From positions 1-35,015 of the forward strand of contig JAIYDW010000063.1 of the NCBI GenBank assembly GCA_027487315.1: DNA of 35,015 nt, read 5' to 3'. Below, one piece after another: positions 1 through 9,395 of this stretch. The position numbers and the translations under genes are program-made. How positions within the stretch are numbered: position 1 is the first letter of the stretch; the number at the start of each line of letters is the position of its first letter. The stretch comes from Verrucomicrobiaceae bacterium (GTDB lineage Bacteria > Verrucomicrobiota > Verrucomicrobiia > Verrucomicrobiales > Verrucomicrobiaceae). Under the pieces are notes generated by a model, which was not told the DNA's origin, ran no database searches, and saw only the letters and a list, made by a program, of their open reading frames with translations.

Positions 1-172
1 ACCCTTGCCGTCTCCGAACTTTCTGCGCTAATCTCGAAATGTTGTGATTCACCCTAATAGTCACAAAAACCGTCTGATACCTTTGGTTCTACCACAGGCA
101 AAAAAAAGACGGATCGAAGGGCGCCTCGTCAAATGGCCCCAATTCACCCCCAACCACACACCCAACCTACCC

Positions 173-1735
173 ATGGATCGCGACGACCACACCTCGCTCA
201 CTGCCCCTACCCTGCTACCCTCCAAGGAGTTCTCCCGCTCCGCCGCCCTCAAAGCCGGTGACCAGCGATCTCGATCCAAAAAAGGTGCCCCCAGCACCGC
301 CCCCGCCACCCCCAAACGCGTCGGCGTCCGCACCTTCATCCTCGACACCAACGTCCTCCTCCACGACCCCGCCTGCATCAACCGCTTCGCCGAACACGAC
401 GTCTGCATCCCCGTCGACGTCCTCAGCGAACTCGACAAATTCAAAAACGAAATGACCGAACGCGGCGCCAACGCACGCGAGGTCCACCGCACCCTCATGA
501 AGGTCTTCACCGCTGACGGCTCCGTCACCGGTGGCGTCAAAACCCCCGGTGGTGGCACCGTCCGCGTCGTCGTCTATGACCCCGCCCGCGCCACCAAGAC
601 CCCCAGCGTCATGGAGTTCGGCCGCGTCTTCCCAGGCCTCGACAAAATGGATCACCGCATCCTCGCCTGCACCCTCTGGCTTAAAGACCAGATCCGCGAC
701 GACGTCACCCTCGTCTCCAAAGACCTTAACATGCAGCTCAAAGCCCGTGCCGTCGGCATCGGCTGCGAAGACTACCTCCATGACAAAGTCGAACCCCGCG
801 AAGTCTCCAACATGGACATCGCCCGCATCGACGTCAGCCCCCACGAACTCCAGCGCTTCGCCAGCTCAGGTGCCCTCAAAATCGCCCCCGCACGCCTCGC
901 CGGTGTCGTCGTCAACGACTACGTCCTCCTCGTCGCCGCCGAAAAAACCTCCATGCCCGCGAAAATGAATTCGGCCGGTGAACTCGTCCGTCTCCTGCAC
1001 GTCCCCGAGTCCATCAAAGCCGGCCATGGCCGCACCATCAAACCCATGAACCTCGGCCAGGCCTGCCTGCTCGACGCCCTCCTCGACCCCGAAATCAACC
1101 TCGTCACCTGCTATGGGCAAGCCGGCACCGGCAAAACCCTCCTCGCCGTCGCCGCCGGCCTCCAGCAGGTCATGAACCACACCTACACCGGCATCACCGT
1201 CAGCCGCCCCATCGTCGCCATGGGCCAGACCGTAGGCTTCCTCCCTGGCAGCCTCCAGGACAAAATGCGCCCCTGGCTCCAGCCCATCTACGACGCCCTG
1301 GATCTCCTCATGCGCCCTATCTCCAAGGCCACCCCCACCGCCAATCAAAAACAACAGCGCCCCCGCAATCTCGCCGAAACCGACTCCAGCGTGGCCGCCG
1401 CCCCCTACGACCACCTTATCCAGGCCGGCATCATCGAAATCGAAGCCCTCTGCTACATCCGCGGCCGCTCGATCCCCGACCGCTTCTTCGTCCTCGATGA
1501 AGCCCAACAACTCACCCCCCTGGAGGCCAAAACCGTCGTCACCCGCATGTCCCGCGGCTCCAAACTCGTCCTCGTCGGCGACCCCGCGCAAATCGACAAC
1601 CCCTACGTCGACAGCCGCTCCAACGGCCTCGTCTACACCCGCCAGCGCATGCGCGGCCAACCCTTCGCCGCCCACGTCCCCCTCGTCAAAGGCGAACGCA
1701 GCGCCCTCGCCGAAGCCGGCGCCCGCCTCCTCTAA
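173..1735 (+). CDS. PIN-PhoH family ATPase (PhoH2/YlaK type)
   Basis: This 520-residue protein joins an N-terminal PIN nuclease-like domain to a C-terminal PhoH P-loop ATPase, the PhoH2-type architecture linked in other bacteria to RNA unwinding and cleavage. The PIN domain starts near residue 54 with FILDTN, which carries the first metal-binding Asp, and runs to about residue 200. The ATPase has Walker A GQAGTGKT near residue 315 and Walker B FVLDEAQ near residue 438, followed by the usual GDPAQID segment. The open frame extends upstream to a GTG at 44, but those 43 residues look unlike a domain, so I chose the ATG at 173. It is followed by transaldolase on the same strand after a hairpin. 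The coding strand is very rich in C-ending codons. Family assignment is firm; the RNA-processing role is inferred from relatives. Confidence 0.9.
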   Translation: MDRDDHTSLTAPTLLPSKEFSRSAALKAGDQRSRSKKGAPSTAPATPKRVGVRTFILDTNVLLHDPACINRFAEHDVCIPVDVLSELDKFKNEMTERGANAREVHRTLMKVFTADGSVTGGVKTPGGGTVRVVVYDPARATKTPSVMEFGRVFPGLDKMDHRILACTLWLKDQIRDDVTLVSKDLNMQLKARAVGIGCEDYLHDKVEPREVSNMDIARIDVSPHELQRFASSGALKIAPARLAGVVVNDYVLLVAAEKTSMPAKMNSAGELVRLLHVPESIKAGHGRTIKPMNLGQACLLDALLDPEINLVTCYGQAGTGKTLLAVAAGLQQVMNHTYTGITVSRPIVAMGQTVGFLPGSLQDKMRPWLQPIYDALDLLMRPISKATPTANQKQQRPRNLAETDSSVAAAPYDHLIQAGIIEIEALCYIRGRSIPDRFFVLDEAQQLTPLEAKTVVTRMSRGSKLVLVGDPAQIDNPYVDSRSNGLVYTRQRMRGQPFAAHVPLVKGERSALAEAGARLL

Positions 1736-1760
1736 GTGTGCGCCTCAGCCCAGCCACGAC

Positions 1761-1792
1761 CCCTACCTGGCACCTTCGCCGGGTAGGGTTCC
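1761..1792 (+). terminator. Hairpin after the PhoH gene, possible terminator
   Basis: An 11-bp stem (1761-1771 with 1778-1788, one G-T wobble) closes a six-base loop 25 bp after the PhoH stop codon. Only two T residues follow directly, so it is a weak intrinsic terminator at best and could be a structural element in the transaldolase leader. Confidence 0.4.
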
Positions 1793-1864
1793 AGCTTGCG
1801 TCCCCGCCTTCCAGGCCTACCTTGGCGGCCCCTATCGACACGTAAAAACTGACCCCATTCGATC

Positions 1865-2821
1865 ATGAACCAACTCGACCAGCTCAAACAACACACCACC
1901 GTCGTAGCCGACACCGGCGATTTCGAGGCCATGAAGGCCTACAAACCCCAGGACGCCACCACCAACCCCTCCCTCATCCTCCAGGCCTCCCAAAAAGACG
2001 AATACAAGTCCCTCGTCGAAAAAGCCGTCGCCGACAGCAAAGCCGCCGCCCTCTCCGGACCCGCCCTCCTCGACGGCGTCATGGACCGCCTCGTCGTCGC
2101 CTTCGGCCTCGAAATCCTCAAAATCGTCCCCGGCCGCGTCTCCACCGAAGTCGACGCCCGCCTCTCCTTCGACACCCAGGCCAACATCGACAAAGCCCGC
2201 CACCTCATCGGCATGTACGAAAAAGCCGGCATCTCCCGCGAGCGCATCCTCATCAAAATCGCCTCCACCTGGGAAGGCATCAAAGCTGCAGAAGTCCTGC
2301 AAAAAGAAGGCATCAACTGCAACTTGACCCTCCTCTTCTCCCTCGCCCAGGCCGTCGCCTGCGCCGAAGGCGGCATCAAACTGATCTCCCCTTTTGTCGG
2401 TCGCATCCTCGACTGGTACAAAAAAAGCACCGGCAAGGACTACACCGCCACCGAAGATCCCGGCGTCCAGTCCGTCACCCAAATCTACAACTACTACAAA
2501 CACTTCGGCTACACCACCGAGGTCATGGGCGCCAGCTTCCGTAACAAAGGCGAGATCACCGAACTCACCGGCTGCGACCTCCTCACCATCTCCCCCGGTC
2601 TCCTCGGCGAACTCCAAGCCGCCGATGAACCACTCGTCAAAAAGCTCAACGCCGACAACGCCAAATCCCTCAAGATCGACCGCATCGGCAGCGACGAAAA
2701 AACCTTCCGCTGGCTCCTCAACGAAGACGCCATGGCCACCGAGAAAACCTCCGAAGGCATCCGCAACTTCGCCAAGGACATCGTCAAACTCGAAACCCTC
2801 GTCACCAGCCTCATCGGCTAA
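1865..2821 (+). CDS. tal: Transaldolase (TalB type)
   Basis: Transaldolase moves a dihydroxyacetone unit between sugar phosphates in the non-oxidative pentose phosphate pathway, in the cytoplasm. The 318-residue length matches the classical TalA/TalB subfamily (about 317 residues) and not the short fructose-6-phosphate-aldolase-like forms. Recognisable family segments are the N-terminal VVADTGDF, the substrate-region DATTNPSLI, the Schiff-base lysine segment ILIKIASTW near residue 130, and CNLTLLFS just after it. The start at 1865 gives the standard N-terminus, MNQLDQLK. No clear Shine-Dalgarno sequence precedes it. A strong intrinsic terminator follows, so the gene appears to end a transcription unit. 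Confidence in the function is high. Confidence 0.96.
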   Translation: MNQLDQLKQHTTVVADTGDFEAMKAYKPQDATTNPSLILQASQKDEYKSLVEKAVADSKAAALSGPALLDGVMDRLVVAFGLEILKIVPGRVSTEVDARLSFDTQANIDKARHLIGMYEKAGISRERILIKIASTWEGIKAAEVLQKEGINCNLTLLFSLAQAVACAEGGIKLISPFVGRILDWYKKSTGKDYTATEDPGVQSVTQIYNYYKHFGYTTEVMGASFRNKGEITELTGCDLLTISPGLLGELQAADEPLVKKLNADNAKSLKIDRIGSDEKTFRWLLNEDAMATEKTSEGIRNFAKDIVKLETLVTSLIG

Positions 2822-2848
2822 TCGAGTTCCCAAAGGCACCCCTCCTCA

Positions 2849-2884
2849 CCCCCGCTCCGGCAACGCCCGGACCGGGGGTTTTTC
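2849..2884 (+). terminator. Rho-independent terminator of transaldolase
   Basis: A GC-rich stem of 12 bp with one mismatch (2849-2860 with 2867-2878) is followed at once by a T run at 2879-2883. It lies 27 bp after the tal stop codon. It is oriented for the plus strand only: the minus-strand side has no T run. Its end touches the stop codon of the convergent beta-lactamase-fold gene. Confidence 0.8.
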
Positions 2885-4022
2885 ATGCCCTCGACGCATG
2901 CCCGCCCAGCACCTCATACAGCGCCCGCGAATCCGACTTGGGGTCCGTCTCATGCAGTCGATTGCTCAAAAACACAAAGAACGCCTTCGCCCCCGGATCA
3001 AGCCACACACAGCATCCCGTAAAACCCGTGTGTCCAAAACTCCTGCCCACCGGAAACCCTCCTCGGGGTCGACTGAACTTCGTGTCCACATCCCAACCCA
3101 GCGCCCGCAGATCGACCATCCCGCTTGGCGTCGCCACACCCGTCATCAGCTTCACCGTCTCAGCCTGCAGCACCCTGTTACCCTCCAACTCACCTCCGGA
3201 AATCACGCACCGCGCATAGCGCGCCACGTCCCGCACCGTGCTGAACAATCCCGCATGCCCCGCCACCCCACGCATCCGTCGTGCCGTCGGATCGTGCACC
3301 ACCCCGCACAGCATCACCCCGGCCTCATCCTTCTCCGTTGCCGCAATCCGTTCGCGCAAGGCCCCATCCGGCCGGAACCCCGTATCCTCCATCCCCAGCG
3401 GCCCAAACACCACCTCCTTGGCAAACACCTCCAACCCCTTCCCCGTCACCTGCTGCACCAACTCCCCCAGCAAAATAAAATTGATGTCACTGTAACAGAA
3501 CACCTCGTCTGGCATCTCCAAAGGCACCGTCTCACACGCCATTCGAATCCCCTCATCATACCCGCTCCAAGCCTCCACTCGCGACAACCCAGGCCTCAAC
3601 CCCGATGTATGCGTCAGCAACTGGCGCACCGTGATCCGCTCCCTCCCCTCCCCCTCAAACGCAGGCACGTAAGCCTTCACCGGCGCCGTCAAATCCACCG
3701 CCCCAGCCTCCACCAATCGCATCACACATGGCGTCGTCGCCACCACCTTGGTCAGCGATGCCACATCAAAAATCGTCCCCTCCTCCACAAGCCGCCTCTC
3801 CTCCTCCGGCACCTTCACCGCCTCCCCGCTCACTCCATTCACCGACACTCCGCCCCGCTCCACCCACCACGCCCCACCCGCGATCACCCGATCCCTCACC
3901 GCCTGATCCACCGCCGCCTGAAAGGCCTCCACCGATTCCTCCCTCAACTCCTCTCCCCTGCCAACAGTCGCCGCAGCCATGCCCAAACTTGTCATCATGA
4001 ATCGCCTCCGTGTGAAAACCAT
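2883..4022 (-). CDS. Beta-lactamase-fold serine hydrolase (class C / esterase-like)
   Basis: A serine hydrolase of the class C beta-lactamase/PBP4*/esterase superfamily, about 379 residues. The nucleophile motif SLTK (residues about 89-92) is present. The usual YxN motif appears as YSD (about 177-179), and HTG (about 331-333) takes the place of KTG; an AGHAGLFST segment lies between them. The N-terminus carries an RRRF motif and a hydrophobic stretch, suggesting Tat or Sec export. The start is the ATG at 4022; the longer reading opens with TTG. It lies 48 bp after the HDAC-family gene on the same strand and may be cotranscribed with it. The HTG and YSD variants favour an esterase or peptidase over true beta-lactam resistance. 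The substrate cannot be told from sequence. Confidence 0.85.
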   Translation of the reverse strand: MVFTRRRFMMTSLGMAAATVGRGEELREESVEAFQAAVDQAVRDRVIAGGAWWVERGGVSVNGVSGEAVKVPEEERRLVEEGTIFDVASLTKVVATTPCVMRLVEAGAVDLTAPVKAYVPAFEGEGRERITVRQLLTHTSGLRPGLSRVEAWSGYDEGIRMACETVPLEMPDEVFCYSDINFILLGELVQQVTGKGLEVFAKEVVFGPLGMEDTGFRPDGALRERIAATEKDEAGVMLCGVVHDPTARRMRGVAGHAGLFSTVRDVARYARCVISGGELEGNRVLQAETVKLMTGVATPSGMVDLRALGWDVDTKFSRPRGGFPVGRSFGHTGFTGCCVWLDPGAKAFFVFLSNRLHETDPKSDSRALYEVLGGHASRA

Positions 4023-4070
4023 TCTCAAATGCTACCTCCCACCCGATCAATTCACAAGCTCTCGCTGCGC

Positions 4071-5012
4071 TCAGTCTCCCAGCAACGCCCGCACATGACT
4101 GCAAACACCTGCCGCCAGACCTCCCAAATGATACCCTCCCTCCATCACTGACACCACCCGCCCCCCGCAGGTCTCAGCCGCAAACTGCATCAGCCACTTC
4201 GTCAGCACCGCAAAGTCCGCATCCGTCAGCTGAAACTGCCCCAAAGGATCTCCCACCCGCGAATCAAACCCCGCCGAAATCATCACCAAATCCGGCTTGA
4301 ACGCCTGCGCCGCCGGAATCAACCCATCCAAAAACGCCGCGCCAATCTCCTTCATCCCCGACCCCGCAGGCAGTGGCCGGTTCATGATGCAGCCCTTTCC
4401 CTTCCCCTCACCCACCTCCTCCGCATGCCCCGTGTAAGGATACCACGGACTCTGGTGCACACTGAAAAAAAGCACACTCCCATCCTCATTGAAAATGTCC
4501 TGCGTCCCGTTCCCGTGATGCACATCCCAGTCCACGATCATGACCTTCTCAGCCCCATGCTTCCGCTGCGCATGCCTCGCCCCGATCGCCACATTGTTGA
4601 ACAAACAAAAGCCCATCCCCTGCGCCGGCCTCGCATGATGCCCGGGCGGCCGCACCGCGCAAAACGCCCGATTCAATCGCCCGCTCATCACCCCGTCCAC
4701 CGCATTCAAAACCCCGCCCACCGCCCGCGACGCGATCTCGAACGACTTCCCACACACCTGCGTGTCCCCGGTGCTCAGCTCCGTCGCCCCGGATCTCACA
4801 TCACGCTCAGCCGTCTCCAGATACGCCTTCGTGTGACACAATAAAAGCTCATCCCGCTCCGCCATCCGCTGTTGGATCGGCAGCGTCTCATCCGCGATCC
4901 CCTGCTTCGTCAATGCTTCCATCACCGCGCGATATCGCGCCGCCGATTCAGGATGCCCCTCACCCGTGTCGTGACCCCGAAACACATCATCCAAAAGAAG
5001 ACCCGTATTCAT
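4071..5012 (-). CDS. Histone deacetylase superfamily protein (AcuC/HDAC-like)
   Basis: A 313-residue zinc-dependent deacetylase of the arginase/HDAC fold. The catalytic pair is in RPPGHHA (about 121-127). Expected zinc ligands are Asp163 and His165 in [10 protein letters not shown] and Asp250 in SAGFD. The transition-state tyrosine is in EGGYH (about 291-295). All key residues are intact. Bacterial members remove acetyl groups from protein lysines (AcuC acting on acetyl-CoA synthetase), from polyamines, or from other amides; the sequence does not separate these. I chose the ATG at 5012 because the longer reading starts with TTG. It is downstream of and co-oriented with a Pat-like acetyltransferase fusion, across a 170-bp palindrome, which makes a protein-deacetylase role attractive but unproven. 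Confidence 0.92.
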   Translation of the reverse strand: MNTGLLLDDVFRGHDTGEGHPESAARYRAVMEALTKQGIADETLPIQQRMAERDELLLCHTKAYLETAERDVRSGATELSTGDTQVCGKSFEIASRAVGGVLNAVDGVMSGRLNRAFCAVRPPGHHARPAQGMGFCLFNNVAIGARHAQRKHGAEKVMIVDWDVHHGNGTQDIFNEDGSVLFFSVHQSPWYPYTGHAEEVGEGKGKGCIMNRPLPAGSGMKEIGAAFLDGLIPAAQAFKPDLVMISAGFDSRVGDPLGQFQLTDADFAVLTKWLMQFAAETCGGRVVSVMEGGYHLGGLAAGVCSHVRALLGD

Positions 5013-5062
5013 AATCGCATTACAATTCAAAACGCCTCAAGAACAAGCAAACAACACACCTC

Positions 5063-5232
5063 ATCCTAGAAACGGAAATGGAAAGGGATGAAGATGGCGT
5101 CGTGCTTGGTTCCACAAGGCTTCCCGGTTCGCAGCGGTTGCATCGATAAAGTGATGCCACCCGAGAAGCGGGGAGCCTTGTGGGGCCAATGACGGCGGCA
5201 GATTCGCCCTCAGCCATTTCCGTTTTTAGGAT
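5063..5232. repeat. 170-bp imperfect palindrome (large hairpin element)
   Basis: The whole gap between the Pat-like gene and the HDAC gene folds on itself. The outer arms, 5063-5081 and 5214-5232, match at 18 of 19 positions. An inner block, 5112-5125 with 5171-5184, is also nearly perfect, and the segments between them align without gaps at lower identity. The centre, near 5147, is closed by GCATC and GATGC. Six arm mismatches (for example at 5069, 5109-5110 and 5121) would be G-U wobbles in plus-strand RNA but A-C mismatches in minus-strand RNA. The outer edge touches the stop codon of the upstream gene. It could be a MITE or REP-like element, or a structured RNA. No second copy was seen in the window. 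Confidence 0.8.
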
Positions 5233-7979
5233 CATGGCTTCAGCCACATCTCGGCCCGGCAATCCCCCTCCCCATCCGTCCTCACCTTAAACCCGACCTT
5301 CTTCGCCACTGCCCGCATCCCCGCATTGTCAGCCAAAATGTCCGCACTGATCCGCTCCAGCCCCTCATCCCTCCCAATCTGCACCAGCCGCCGCAGCAAC
5401 TCCGTCCCCAGCCCATGTCGCTGCCACGCATCGCTGATCGTCATGGAAAACTCCGCCGCCTTCAGTCCTGGCACCTGACTCAAACGACCCACCGCAATGA
5501 TCTCAGGCTCACCCTCCTCACCCATCCGCTCCACCACCAGCGCCATCTCACGATCGTAATCAATGAAGCAAATCCGCGCCAGCCGGTCATGCGCGATGCG
5601 CTGATCCAACTGCATCGCATTGAAGTAACGGTAATACACACTGCGCTCCGATAGCGTGTAATGAAACGCCCGAATCATCGGCTCATCCTCAGGCCGGATC
5701 GGCCGAATCACCGCCTGGGATCCATCCCGCAGGCTCCAGTCTGTCACATACTGCGCCGGATACGATCGAATCACCGACTTCGGCAAAAACTCGTCCGCCA
5801 CCTCCGCCCCATGCAACACCATCCGCACATCCAAAGCCACAAACCCCTCCGGCGTCGCCAACAGCGGATTGATGTCGATCTCCTTGATCCGCCGTTGCTC
5901 GACAACCAATTCGCTAAACCTCACCAGCAACTGCTCCAGCGCCTCCATATCCATCGGCGCCCGCCCGCGCACCCCGCGCAGCGCCGTCGCAATCTTCGTC
6001 CGCTCAATCATCCGCCGCGCCAGCGTGCCATTCAACGGTGGCAACCCCAGCACCGTGTCCTTGAAAACCTCTACCAACTGCCCGCCCGCCCCAAACAACA
6101 ACACCGGCCCGAACGACACATCGTCTTTGCTCCCCAAAATCAATTCATACCCATGCCCGCCCGTCACCATCGGCTCCACCGTTACTCCCAAAAAATCCCC
6201 CTCAGCCACCCCACTCCGAATCGCCTCAAACGCCCGCCGCACCGCCGCCTCATCCCCCAGGTTCAGCTTCACCCCTCCCACCTCCGTCTTGTGCGTCACG
6301 GTCGCCGAATGCAGCTTCAACACCACCGGCCAACCCATTCCCTCCGCCCGCTCCACGGCCTCCTCCACCGTCACCGCCAAAGCTACTGGCAGACTCGGAA
6401 TGTCATAAGCCGCCAGCACCGCATTGCAGTCCATCTTCGACAAAAAAGTCACCCCCGCATCACACGCCGCCCGAATCATCCGACCCGCCTCCGCACGCCG
6501 ATCCCGACTCGCCTTCGCACCCGCCGCCAAAGTCGGCGTCTCATACAGCGCCCGCAAATTCTGCCCATGCTGCCACATCAGCGCAAACACCCGCGCCGCC
6601 ATGTCCGGATAATCAAAGGTCGGTATCTTCGCCTCATTTAAGAGCACCCTCCCCACCGCCACATCATCCGCTCCCATCCAGCTCGTCAGCACCGGCTTCC
6701 CCGTCCCCTTCGCCGCCACGACCACAGCCCGCGCACACGCCGTCGGATCCGTCATCGCCTGCGGCGTCAAAATCACCAACACCCCATCGCAACCCTCATC
6801 CTCGATCGCCGCCCGCACCGCCACCTCATACCGATCCGCCCCCGCATCCCCCAACACATCGATCGGATTCCCATGACTCCACAAAGGCGGCAGCACCCCA
6901 TCCAGCAACGCCCGCGTCGCCTCCGACAACTCCGCCAACACCCCGCCACTGCTCACCAGCAAATCCGTCGCCAGCGCCCCCGGCCCGCCCGCATTCGTCA
7001 CAATCGAAAGCCTCGGTCCCCTCGGACGCGGCTGCTTGCTCAGCACCTCCGCCATGTCGAACAACTCCCCAATCGTCTCCACCCGCAGCACCCCCGCCCG
7101 CCGAAACGCCACCTCCAATACCGCGTCACTCCCCGTCAGCGCCCCCGTGTGCGACGCCGCCGCCCGCGCCGCCTCCTCCGTTCGCCCCACCTTGATCACA
7201 ATCACCGGCTTCGTCTGCGCCACCTCCCGCGCCGCCGACAAAAACGCCCGCGGATCCCCGATCGACTCCATGTAAATCAAAATGCTCTGCGTCATCGGAT
7301 CATCCCCCAGCCAGTCAATCAAATCTCCCCACCCCACATCCGACATCGACCCGATCGATACAAACGCACTGAACCCCACCTGATCCCGGCGGCTCCAATC
7401 CAAAATCGCACTGCACAACGCCCCGCTCTGACTGATGAACGCCACCCTCCCCGGCGCCGCCTCATGCGCCGCAAAAGTCGCGTTCAACTTCACATGCGGC
7501 GACATCACCCCCAGGCAATTCGGCCCCACAATCCGCATCCCTCCCCGCGCCGCCTCCCGCATCACCTCCCGCTCCAGCGCCACTCCCGCTTCCCCGATCT
7601 CCTTGAACCCTGCCGAAACAATGATCGCCGCGGTCACTCCCGCCTCCACACACTCTTTCACCGCCCCCAACACCGACCCCGCTGGCGTCGCGATCACCGC
7701 CAAATCCACCCGCTCCGGCACCTTCAGGATCGACGAAAAAACCTCCCCTCCCATCACCGTCTTCTGAAACGGATTCACCCAAAACACCTTCCCTCCGAAC
7801 GACCCCAGATTCCGCGCCAAAGCCGCCCCCACACTGTGCTCGCGCTCACTCGCCCCGATCAATGCCACCACCCTCGGCCGGAAAATCGCATCCATCGGAT
7901 TCCTCCGCATCTGATTCAAAATGTCATGCGACCGCTCCGCCCGCGCGACTTTGTCTTGGGTAACTTGGGCCTTTTTCAT
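5232..7979 (-). CDS. Acyl-CoA synthetase (NDP-forming)/GNAT acetyltransferase fusion, Pat-like
   Basis: A 915-residue protein with the architecture of the bacterial lysine acetyltransferase Pat/PatZ/YfiQ. It has a CoA-binding Rossmann domain (about 29-123, with VVALIGAS), two succinyl-CoA-synthetase-like domains (about 150-440), an ATP-grasp domain (about 508-728, with THKTEVGGV) and a C-terminal GNAT domain (about 755-915, with the acetyl-CoA loop RHGLGT). Pat enzymes acetylate acetyl-CoA synthetase and other proteins on lysine. The SHTGALTG segment keeps a histidine (His277) at the position I recall as the phospho-histidine of active ADP-forming acetyl-CoA synthetases, so the synthetase half may be active. 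I chose the ATG at 7979 over a TTG at 8000. It lies 90 bp after the VF530-type gene and upstream of the HDAC gene. Confidence 0.92.
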   Translation of the reverse strand: MKKAQVTQDKVARAERSHDILNQMRRNPMDAIFRPRVVALIGASEREHSVGAALARNLGSFGGKVFWVNPFQKTVMGGEVFSSILKVPERVDLAVIATPAGSVLGAVKECVEAGVTAAIIVSAGFKEIGEAGVALEREVMREAARGGMRIVGPNCLGVMSPHVKLNATFAAHEAAPGRVAFISQSGALCSAILDWSRRDQVGFSAFVSIGSMSDVGWGDLIDWLGDDPMTQSILIYMESIGDPRAFLSAAREVAQTKPVIVIKVGRTEEAARAAASHTGALTGSDAVLEVAFRRAGVLRVETIGELFDMAEVLSKQPRPRGPRLSIVTNAGGPGALATDLLVSSGGVLAELSEATRALLDGVLPPLWSHGNPIDVLGDAGADRYEVAVRAAIEDEGCDGVLVILTPQAMTDPTACARAVVVAAKGTGKPVLTSWMGADDVAVGRVLLNEAKIPTFDYPDMAARVFALMWQHGQNLRALYETPTLAAGAKASRDRRAEAGRMIRAACDAGVTFLSKMDCNAVLAAYDIPSLPVALAVTVEEAVERAEGMGWPVVLKLHSATVTHKTEVGGVKLNLGDEAAVRRAFEAIRSGVAEGDFLGVTVEPMVTGGHGYELILGSKDDVSFGPVLLFGAGGQLVEVFKDTVLGLPPLNGTLARRMIERTKIATALRGVRGRAPMDMEALEQLLVRFSELVVEQRRIKEIDINPLLATPEGFVALDVRMVLHGAEVADEFLPKSVIRSYPAQYVTDWSLRDGSQAVIRPIRPEDEPMIRAFHYTLSERSVYYRYFNAMQLDQRIAHDRLARICFIDYDREMALVVERMGEEGEPEIIAVGRLSQVPGLKAAEFSMTISDAWQRHGLGTELLRRLVQIGRDEGLERISADILADNAGMRAVAKKVGFKVRTDGEGDCRAEMWLKP

Positions 7980-8068
7980 ATCCGCCAATAAGGCCCCCAA
8001 GCTAGCCTGCCCTTCACCTCAATACACCACCAATCTTGGTCAAAACCTCTCCTCCCAGAGCACCCCGC

Positions 8069-8299
8069 TCACCGCTTCGCAAACTCCGCAATGTACCACG
8101 CCTCCACTTTCTGACGCGCCCACGGCGTCTTCCGCAGAAACGTCAGACTCGACTTGATCGAAGGATCAAACTCAAAACACCGAATCCGAATCCGCCGCCC
8201 CATCTCCTCCCACCCATGCTTCTCCACCAACTGCGTCAACAAATGCTCCAAAGTGATCCCATGCAAAGGATCGCGCGGATGAAATTCAGGATTGGGCAT
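8069..8299 (-). CDS. VF530 family small DNA-binding protein (DUF2132)
   Basis: A 76-residue cytoplasmic protein matching the VF530/DUF2132 family from memory. Diagnostic segments are DPLHGITLE near the start, the central [10 protein letters not shown], and [16 protein letters not shown] near the end, which are near-invariant in this family. VF530-type proteins are small helical proteins proposed to bind DNA; the biological role is unknown. The start is the ATG at 8299, since the slightly longer reading begins with GTG. It sits 90 bp upstream of the Pat-like gene on the same strand and could share its transcript. Confidence 0.88.
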   Translation of the reverse strand: MPNPEFHPRDPLHGITLEHLLTQLVEKHGWEEMGRRIRIRCFEFDPSIKSSLTFLRKTPWARQKVEAWYIAEFAKR

Positions 8300-8366
8300 C
8301 CCCACTCATAAAACCAAAATCACAAATGGAAAAGGAGGAAGAAAAGACCGCCTCCGCTTCCGGCTA

Positions 8367-9320
8367 TCAGCCTGAAACTTCAGTTGAAGAAGGATCAGCC
8401 AGCGCATGAACCCGAACCAGCTGATTCTTGCCCTTGAGCTGGTGCTCGCCCAGGTCAATGAGCTTGGGAGCCGGGTTCAGCATGGCCGCGAAGTCCTGGG
8501 AAAGGATCAAATCCTGCCCAAGCTGTTTCATCACGGATTCCAACCGGAAAGCCGTGTTGACCGCATCGCCAATGATGGTCGCATCGCGCTGCGCAACCAG
8601 GCCAATGTTACCGCAGTTCACCGGACCAAAATGCAGGGCAATCCCGACCCGAAAAGGCTGCGTCATTCCAGGCCATGTCCGGTTCTTCGCCGTGATCAGA
8701 AGTTTTTCAGCGACCTCGAGCGCCGTATTGCACGCCCCTCCCGTTGCCGCCGGCTCCTGCGGCTCGATCCAATAGGACAGGATCGCATCCCCAATGAACT
8801 TGTCGACAGTCCCGCCCGACAGATTGACCGCGTTTCCAGCATCCGCAAACCAGCTTCCCAACACGCGGGCCAGCGCATCCGGCTCCAGATCTTCTGACAC
8901 CGTGCTGAATCCCCGAATGTCACAGACCAAAATCGCCACATGCTGCAGACTGGAATTCGAGCCGCCCGAAGTGTTGGCCACCGTGAAATCCAAACCCTCC
9001 CCGCCTTCATGGTGCTCCTCCTCGATCATCTCAAAATGGATTTCCGTGCCGGAGATATGAATGACCGATCCATTCTCCAAAGTCACCGGTGTCACCACCC
9101 GCCGATCCCCCACGTAGGTGCCATTGCGGCTGCCCAGGTCCATGATCTGGTATTGAACGCCATTAAAGCAGCGGATGAGCGAGTGCTGCCTTGAGATCCG
9201 GGCATTCCCGGACAGGCAAATGGTGTTCTCCGGCGTGCGGCCAATGCTGGCGGTGTTGCCGATCACGATCTCCTGGGGAGGAGTGCCGTCGTTGGATAGG
9301 ATGCGAACTTTGGCTGCCAT
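8367..9320 (-). CDS. FHA domain-class III adenylate/guanylate cyclase
   Basis: A 317-residue soluble signalling protein. The N-terminal FHA domain (about 1-100) binds phosphothreonine peptides and keeps the key residues: Arg28 in SIGR, RISRQHS at 41-47, and DLGSRNGTYV at 61-70. A class III nucleotide cyclase domain follows (about 125-305). Its two metal-binding aspartates are Asp134 in CDIRGFS and Asp178 in FIGDA; the purine-recognising Lys174 and the transition-state Asn255 and Arg259 in DAVNTAFRLE are also present. Thr248 occupies the second base-selecting position, common in bacterial adenylate cyclases, so cAMP is the likelier product. All catalytic positions look intact. It is divergent from a Ser/Thr kinase gene 75 bp away, suggesting the FHA domain reads that kinase's phosphorylation. 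The link is inference. Confidence 0.93.
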   Translation of the reverse strand: MAAKVRILSNDGTPPQEIVIGNTASIGRTPENTICLSGNARISRQHSLIRCFNGVQYQIMDLGSRNGTYVGDRRVVTPVTLENGSVIHISGTEIHFEMIEEEHHEGGEGLDFTVANTSGGSNSSLQHVAILVCDIRGFSTVSEDLEPDALARVLGSWFADAGNAVNLSGGTVDKFIGDAILSYWIEPQEPAATGGACNTALEVAEKLLITAKNRTWPGMTQPFRVGIALHFGPVNCGNIGLVAQRDATIIGDAVNTAFRLESVMKQLGQDLILSQDFAAMLNPAPKLIDLGEHQLKGKNQLVRVHALADPSSTEVSG

Positions 9321-9395
9321 AATCGCGGATGATAGCGCACTGTTGGAAAGTTTCTAGTTTCAATGAGGCTGATCCGAGTTTCATTGGCGCCTGCA

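Noticed and set aside
215-1675. Minus-strand open frames of 209 and 269 residues opposite the PhoH gene
   Set aside because: Gly/Asp/Ala/Val-rich shadow translations caused by the strong C bias of the PhoH codons; no motif.
2883-4022. True class C beta-lactamase giving antibiotic resistance
   Set aside because: The motifs are YSD and HTG in place of YxN and KTG, so an esterase or peptidase-like role is more likely.
2394-4151. Plus-strand open frame of 585 residues
   Set aside because: It overlaps the end of transaldolase in another frame and all of the antisense beta-lactamase-fold gene; the product is Pro/His/Arg/Ser-rich low-complexity sequence.
6873-7991. Plus-strand open frame of 372 residues opposite the Pat-like gene
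   Set aside because: Arg/His/Pro/Gln-rich antisense shadow of a well-supported gene.
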